Made by a program: the position numbers and the translations under genes. From NCBI GenBank assembly GCA_033439295.1, contig JAVTLE010000014.1, positions 1,426,001 through 1,490,000 of the forward strand: DNA of 64,000 nt. Reading direction: 5' to 3'. The notes beneath the pieces were generated by a model. It was not told the DNA's origin and made no database searches. It saw only the letters and a list, made by a program, of their open reading frames with translations. Source of the stretch: Deuterostichococcus epilithicus. Lineage: Eukaryota > Chlorophyta > Trebouxiophyceae > Prasiolales > Stichococcaceae. Shown piece after piece: positions 58,420 to 64,000 of this stretch (positions are counted from its first letter, which is position 1; the number at the start of each line of letters is the position of its first letter).

Positions 58420-60540
58420 ATGTCGAATCTAGACCGGGATGGATACACACAGGAGCAGCGCGTGCAGCTGGACATGGCGAAGCGAAAACACCGTGAGACG
58501 ACCGCATCAGCGCAGCGCGCTCTGCAGGTGGGGCGGGTTCGAATGACCCAAGAGAACGAGGAAGCATGCTGTTGCGTTGCATCTGCTCGACGGCTGCTTT
58601 CACACAGACGACATCATCGCAGCTCCCGTGCCCCGGTTAGATCGCACGACAGCAGAGGCTGAAGCATGCATCCATTCTGACAAGCGTGCAATATCGCAGC
58701 AATGCGCCGCCCTGCAGAGACCAACCATGCAAACTCACGGCGCCTCTGCTGCTCTCTGCGCAGACGGCCAATCAGACACGCGCACTGGCGGCGGACACCT
58801 TGGAGGAGCTGCACACGCAAGGCGAGAAGCTGGAGAAAGTGGACCGCGACCTCAACGACGTGAGCGCCGGCAGTTGATGGGATGTGCGCCGTGCTGGTGG
58901 TCGCTTTGAGGCGGGAAGATCGGATGCCGTCCCAGGCTGTGATGGGAGCTCCCGCACCGCCTGCTGATTGCCAGGCGAGCTCTGTGCACAAGAGGCCAGA
59001 TGCGACATTGGACACGCTTTGCTGACGCAGATCGACAGCGACGTGAAGGAGGCCAAGAGCCTGCTAAAGTACATGCGGCGCTGCTGCCTGTGTTTCCTGT
59101 GCTCCTGCTGCTGCGACTGCGACGGCGACGCCGAGCGCGATAAGCAGCGCCGCGCCCGCGTCAAAGCGTGAGCTGCCCATCTCTCAAAGGACGCTCAGCC
59201 TATCTGTGCCTGGCCTTGCGGAGCTGCTTGTCATGCTGCTTGGTGCTCATCCATGCCAAGACCCTGCGTCCCCACACGGACCACTTGTCAACCTGGTCAT
59301 GCGAGCACACGGTCAGAGCACGGCAGCCAAGGCGACCGTCCCACGCTGGCACGTCTGTGGTCGCTCGCAGCCGGGACCAGGCACGCAGGACGGACAATGA
59401 GCTGACCCAGATGGAGCGGCAGCGAGCCAAGCAGCAGCGCGACGGGCAGCCGGTGCGCGCGTCCTTGTCTTTCTGACCCATTTGCTGGAGTTGTGGCACC
59501 GCAAGCGTACGCCATTGACGTGCGCCTGAGTCCTCCTTGGCCCTGCTTGCAATGCACGTGAAGCCAGAAGCGAACAGCGGTGCAGCCGATATGGTGGTTG
59601 CTTCATTGCATGGAAGAAGGAAGAAGGAATTAGCACCACTGCCAATGCGACAACTGCCAGTGGGCAGAAGCACACCAGCAGGACGGCATCCGGTTTTCAG
59701 ATGGGTTGTGCGGCTCGCAGGGCAACGGCGCGGCGCGGCAGGAGCTCATCGGTAATGGCCAGGCGCGGGGGCGGCCTGGCGACCGCATGGCTCGCCAAAT
59801 GGGCGAGGGCCTCGCCGGTGAGGCGCCTTGCGATGCCCACCGTGTGCTGGATGCATGCAGCAGCGCACAGCGTCCTGCTCCTCATGAACCCCTGCCTGCG
59901 TGGCAGCCAAGCTTTGCGGCTGCTCTAGCCGAGGAGTCACCCGCCGCTCATCTGTTGACCTGCATTACCACGCAGACAAGGACAAGGCGGAGATTCAGCA
60001 GCACACGGAGCTGCAGGAGGTGGCCCTGGATGGCATCGACTCCGCGCTCGATGACCTGGCGCTCATGAGCAAGGCGAGCTCGCTGTCACGCCCGGCCCTC
60101 GCACCTCCCTCCCACCGTCTCGAAACCTTCATGCGGCTCTCAACATCTCCCATCTGGAATTTAGAGCGCCCACGAGCCGCAAGTCCAGTTCCTGCCATGC
60201 TGTGCTGCTGCGCCTCGCGACCTGCTGCTGCTGATCCGTCTCCAGCCAACTGAGCGCGCTCTTGCTGGGTTCGTGCAGCACATGAACGTGGAGCTGGACG
60301 AGCAGAACCGCCGTGTGGACGCTGTGGGAGCGCGCGCCGAGAACACGCACGATGAGATCAGGCAAAACCTCCCGTTGGGTCCCCCAATCACGTTGTACCT
60401 TCGTTCAGTGTTTCACCATGCCAACAGCGCTGGGATTTGCCTCTTTGACGACGTCCACTTCCACTGACTCTCATCATGCGCATGTCTGCAGGAACATCCA
60501 GCGCGGCGCCCGCCAGGACTTCAAGCTGCGCGTGCGGTAG
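58420..60540 (+). CDS. SNAP-25-type Qb+Qc SNARE with cysteine-rich linker
   Basis: Membrane-fusion protein that supplies two helices to a SNARE complex. Eight exons join in phase to 243 residues: 58420-58527, 58764-58859, 59031-59167, 59389-59452, 59721-59817, 59976-60073, 60279-60361 and 60492-60540. The Qb helix spans RALAADTLEELHTQGEKLEK and IDSDVKEAKSLLKYM. It is followed at once by RRCCLCFLCSCCCDCDGD, a likely palmitoylation site. After a basic linker the Qc helix spans TELQEVALDGIDSALDDLAL, HMNVELDEQNRRVDAVGA and ENTHDEIR, ending DFKLRVR. There is no transmembrane segment, as expected for SNAP-25 proteins. The last two introns have GC donors (60074 and 60362). Confidence 0.87.
60074..60075 (+). 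other. GC splice donor in the SNAP-25-like gene (intron 6)
   Basis: The exon ends ctcatgagcaag and the intron begins gcgagc. Joining to cacatgaacgtgg gives LMSK-HMNVE with Qc heptads in register. No GT donor fits. Confidence 0.75.
60362..60363 (+). other. GC splice donor in the SNAP-25-like gene (intron 7)
   Basis: The exon ends gatgagatcag and the intron begins gcaaaa. Joining to gaacatccag gives EIR-NIQRG in frame and leads to the stop at 60538-60540. Confidence 0.75.
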
Positions 60541-62017
60541 CTGTGGCACGGATATGTCCGGGGTTGCAAGGGGGACTGTGTTGGGCTGCAGTGCGGCAGC
60601 AAGGGGCTGCTGTTCAGGTCGATGGACGTTGTGTGTCTGGAAACCTTCATGGCAAACGATGCAAGTTTAGTGGTTTCTATTCTGTAAAGCTCCTAGAGTC
60701 CTAGGGCAGCATTGCACGAGTCCAGCGAGGTGATCTGAAGGCGGCACCTTCAACTTTATACAGCAACCGTCCTTGTGGTTCGTTCCGACATGCAGGATTG
60801 AGATCTTCACTTGCCCGCCGACTTCCCGTCATTGCCGTCTGATGCGCCAGAAGCTCTGCCACTTCCAAAAATGCTGCCCAGGCCCTTCAGCACGCTGTTG
60901 ACCGTCTTGAGCACCTGTGGCAACGGTTGTGAATCCACTCAGAGAATCATCATGTACCTAGCCTGCGTGCGCCTCGTCCTGCTGTCTGTGCGGTGGGCTT
61001 CGTGACAACGCTTGAAGCACTTGTATCCCGGGGCGGTGACACGAGAGAGACAAGAACTGAGGCTTCCTTGACCCAAACAGAGATCCTTCTTGATCACCGT
61101 CGGATTGTTTGTTTGTGCGATTGCCTTTGCCATCGTGGCTCTCCGCTTTTCATCAGCATCCTGCAGCAGGCGCAGGTGGCGTTGTCAGGCTGGGGTATTA
61201 CAGAGAGATTTACAGACACAGCAGCGAATCACCGCATGAATCCTTGCTTCATTTTCTTCAGCCTATGCCTGTGCTGACTTAAGTTGCCACCCGAGTTGCG
61301 CTCCCGCCACGCGCAAAGGTGAGAGAGATCAACGACAGGATATGTACCTCTTTCTCTTTCCCTGATGGGTCATCTTGCGTAGCTGACCCTGCTGCGAATG
61401 TGCGGCAGCAGACCTGCCGCTGCAGTTGTAGCAAAGTGACATATCGATGCTGCAGGCGATGAGACATCGCGACCTGTGTTGCAGAGTGCGCCTGTTTTCT
61501 TGTGCGATCTTAATGTCTCTTGGTGGCGTTTCAGGCACAACCTCTGCACAAGCAGACTGCAAGGACTGATTGGATGAATCAATTTGCGCATTCCGTGACA
61601 CGAACAGTTCCGGAACCAGAGATGCCGAAACTCCATTAGACATTTGTCTATTGGCGCAATCATCCAATCGTGCAGGTGGCACAGGACGCCTCACGCCGTG
61701 CAAGACTAGCTTCTGACCAACGCGAGAGTTGTGCAGGACCTGCAGAGCTGCACTTTCAGAGAGCCCTTTCGACACTTGTGGATCAAGCTCGCGGTCCATG
61801 TGCGGCATTTACGCCATCAGCAGATGCACCGAGTGCTTGTCGCCTGGACTGCAGCACAAAAAGGAAGGGGTTGACAGCAAGACCTGCATCGTCAACCACG
61901 GCATTATCAGCATTTAATGCACTGTCACTCACCTCTTCGCCAGCTAGCTCCGCATTCCGTCAATCAAGGTTGCTGATGTGCGCTGCTCCGCGCTGGTTTC
62001 TTTGCAACCAGGCGGCC
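60541..62017. other. Convergent intergenic region
   Basis: About 1.5 kb between two facing gene ends. Open frames here are short and show no recognisable protein. No RNA gene or repeat was seen. Confidence 0.5.
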
Positions 62018-64000
62018 CTACTGCACGAAACCGAGGCCGGTGGAGGTGTGAGTGCCGTCCAGATCGTACTTCTGCAGGTATTGCGGATTGTGGAACTTGC
62101 TGAGGTGCCTGCAGCGGAAGAAAGTTTCTGAACGAGCAGCGCTATACTGCAGACAACCCTCTGAGCAAATGCTGACACGTGTGCGCACCAAGCCCGCAGT
62201 TCACAGCCAGAGCCGCTCGCCTGTGGCCCGCGTCGCAGAGGATCGTGACGATGGTGTGCCCCGGGCCGAGCTGCCGCGCGACTTTGACGGCGCCCACGCA
62301 ATTCATCGCTGCGGAGGATCCCACAAACAGCCCATCGTGGTGCAGCAGGTGCCGCGCCTGCAGCACAGAAACTGAAGCAGTCACCAGGCACAACACTCAG
62401 CATCGAAAGATTCATCCACCCCGAGTCCTCGCAACTAATGGTCTGTCTGGAGGCAATGCCTGACGATCCATCTCCCATCTGATGAGCCCTGGCGCTGCTT
62501 GGCCTGAGGGCGATGCAGGCTGGTCAGCCTACTATGGAGACCCACCATGGAGACCGCCTCCTGGTCGGAGCCCCGCACGGCAGCGTCCACATGCGCGGCG
62601 GCAAAGTTGGCGGTCAGCCGATTCAGGCCGATGCCCTCGACGACGGTGTCATAGGGATTCCTCAACCGGGTGCCCTCCGCCTCTGCCCTGGCGTACAGCA
62701 CGCCCCGCGTGACCTGCAGTATCAACAAAAGCAGTTGCGGCGCCTGGGTATTGGCAGACCCGTCGACAGTGCGCCAGCATGTGTGTGGCCGTGGACTGAC
62801 CAACTCAGTGAGCCGGCAGCGACTGCACTTCACGCCGACCGTCAAGCTGCACATGTGGGGCTCACCACATGTTGGATGGTCCACCTGTTATCCTGCAGCT
62901 TCAGCAATGTCCAATATGCTCGGCCAGAAAAGGAAGGCACACAGGCAGACCTTGTTGTAGAGGCTGGAGCCCGGCGGGTCCACCAGCAGCACCCTGACCC
63001 GCGGGTCGTGTGCCTTGAGCACGTGCGAGACGCCGGCGATGGTGCCGCCAGTGCCAGCGCCGCAGACGAACGCGTCCAGCCGGCCGCCAGTTTGAGCGAG
63101 GATCTCAGCGCCTGCAGTACGCAGAGCCAATGCGATTATAAACACAGCGCCATGCCAGACGCTGAGATGGCAGCGCCGCACACCCTGCAACTGCAGCGTG
63201 CGTGGCAGGAGGGGCGGTCAGTGGAGGTGGCGGTGGCACCGGTTGCGTGGTGGGCCCTCAGGTTGGCCAGGTTCTCGAATTGATCCGCAAAGACGGCGCC
63301 GGGCTCTGCCGCCGCCCTGCGCCGCGCAATGTTGACGAAGTGCTCTGCAAGCCAGGAAGTCGACGACGTGGTTCCAGTCGAATCACGGATAGCGTTTGCA
63401 CAGGGCGAATGCATGGAGGATATTGACAGGAGTTGGGCATGTCGCAAGCTGTCCGTAAATGTCAAAATACCCGTCCACTTTTCCCAGTTGCTACCACCAC
63501 GCACAGCAGTCGAGGCGCCCGCCTCCCACCTGGATGTGATATCGACACAGGCCGAACCCGCTGCACCTCGGCACCTGCATTGCGCGACAGCACGTTCAGC
63601 GGGGAATCGTAACCAACAGGCTGGAGTGTCCCATGCAAAGCGCTGCAGATTCAGCCAGCGTTTGAACACTTGGGGGTAGCGCTCTAGCAGGTGCCTGCTC
63701 TGGTCTGGCGGCGTGCTGAAGGGACCAGGAGGTGAGGTGAACCGTCACCCAGCGCCTCCAGCATCTGGCTCTTCTCGATGGCAGCATCGTCGGGCATCGC
63801 GATGAAGCAGCGCAGTCCCCGCGCGGCGGCCACCATGGCCAGGCTGACGCCGGTGCTGCCGACGGTGCCCTCCGTGACCAGTCCGCCCGGCGCCAACGAT
63901 CCGCAGGCCAGTGCCTCGTCAATGATGGCGAGTGCCACTCTGTCTTTGACGCTGCCGCCGGGGTTCAGGAACTCCGCCTTGCCCAGGATCTGACGGGCAT
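62018..64000 (-). CDS. Cysteine-synthase-like PLP enzyme, 5' end outside window
   Basis: Fold-type II PLP enzyme of the cysteine synthase / cystathionine beta-synthase family, expected to use O-acetylserine or a similar substrate. Exons in phase: from the window edge to 63749, then 63574-63530, 63344-63240, 63111-62951, 62713-62546, 62357-62221 and 62108-62018. Landmarks: LNPGGSVKDR with the PLP lysine, TEGTVGSTGVSLAMVAAARG, EKSQMLEALGAEV, DQFENLANLRAH, the phosphate loop GAGTGGTIAGVS, and GSSAAMN near the C-terminus. The usual TSGNTG substrate loop is replaced by EGTVGSTG, a variant of the eukaryotic cysteine-synthase-2-like branch. The end is KFHNPQYLQKYDLDGTHTST and five more residues. One intron has a GC donor (62220-62219). 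The N-terminus lies beyond 64000. Confidence 0.87.
62219..62220 (-). other. GC splice donor in the cysteine-synthase-like gene
   Basis: The exon ends gcgggccacag and the intron begins gcgagc. Joining to gcacctcagc gives DAGH-R-HLSKF in frame. The six intron bases match those at 60074. Confidence 0.75.

Noticed and set aside
1-64000. CRISPR array, bacterial operon or prophage
   Set aside because: No regularly spaced repeats, no ribosome-binding-site pattern, and nearly all genes need splicing.

Overview
The window is nuclear DNA from an intron-rich, fairly GC-rich eukaryote, most likely a chlorophyte green alga (Trebouxiophyceae-like). No bacterial-style operons, tRNA, rRNA, CRISPR array or intact transposon was recognised. 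Genes are cut into many small exons (25 in one gene), with introns of roughly 50-400 bases, GT donors and strong tgcag acceptors. The gene set is a plant/algal housekeeping mix: a P4 flippase, an expansin, a sterol dehydrogenase, COPI, SNARE and DNA-repair genes. The lineage is inferred from gene content and splice style, not from a marker gene. Exon models were built by hand by joining conserved protein segments in phase across splice sites. Several models are complete and phase-consistent; others are spans only.

Layout. 1-3373 (+): 3' part of mitochondrial intermediate peptidase. 3979-4932 (+): small unknown protein. 5362-13364 (-): complete 25-exon P4-type lipid flippase. 13365-15107: gene-poor spacer with a perfect hairpin. 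15108-17877 (+): complete 11-exon expansin. 18304-20796 (-): ERCC1. 21235-23446 (+): Fes1/SIL1-type Hsp70 exchange factor with a signal peptide and a VDEL tail. 23650-24254 (-): broken inositol polyphosphate 5-phosphatase relic. 25572-26970 (+): unknown protein with a His-rich stretch. 27453-29061 (-): SAM-dependent methyltransferase of the leucine carboxyl methyltransferase-like family. 29346-34793 (-): large unknown coiled-coil protein with a membrane segment and an N-terminal CxxC pair. 35631-37963 (+): coatomer epsilon.

38155-40125 (-): sterol-4-alpha-carboxylate 3-dehydrogenase. 40274-40736 (-): 74-residue PET100-like factor. 41134-43636 (+): TBL2-like WD40 protein. 43897-49420 (+): family X DNA polymerase with an FHA-like and a BRCT-like domain upstream. 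50660-51421 (+): unknown C-terminal exons. 51851-56259 (-): WDR26/GID7. 56703-58007 (+): SET-domain methyltransferase. 58420-60540 (+): SNAP-25-type Qb/Qc SNARE with a cysteine-rich linker. 62018-64000 (-): cysteine-synthase-like PLP enzyme, 5' end outside the window.

The genes do not form one pathway. Loose themes are membrane and secretory traffic (flippase, coatomer, SNAP-25, ER exchange factor) and DNA repair (ERCC1, Pol X). The most notable observations are: (i) the apparent FHA-BRCT-Pol X architecture; (ii) five independently inferred GC-AG introns in four genes; (iii) decayed or alternative exon copies in introns of two genes; (iv) a 10-nt microexon; and (v) a SNAP-25 with an animal-style cysteine cluster.
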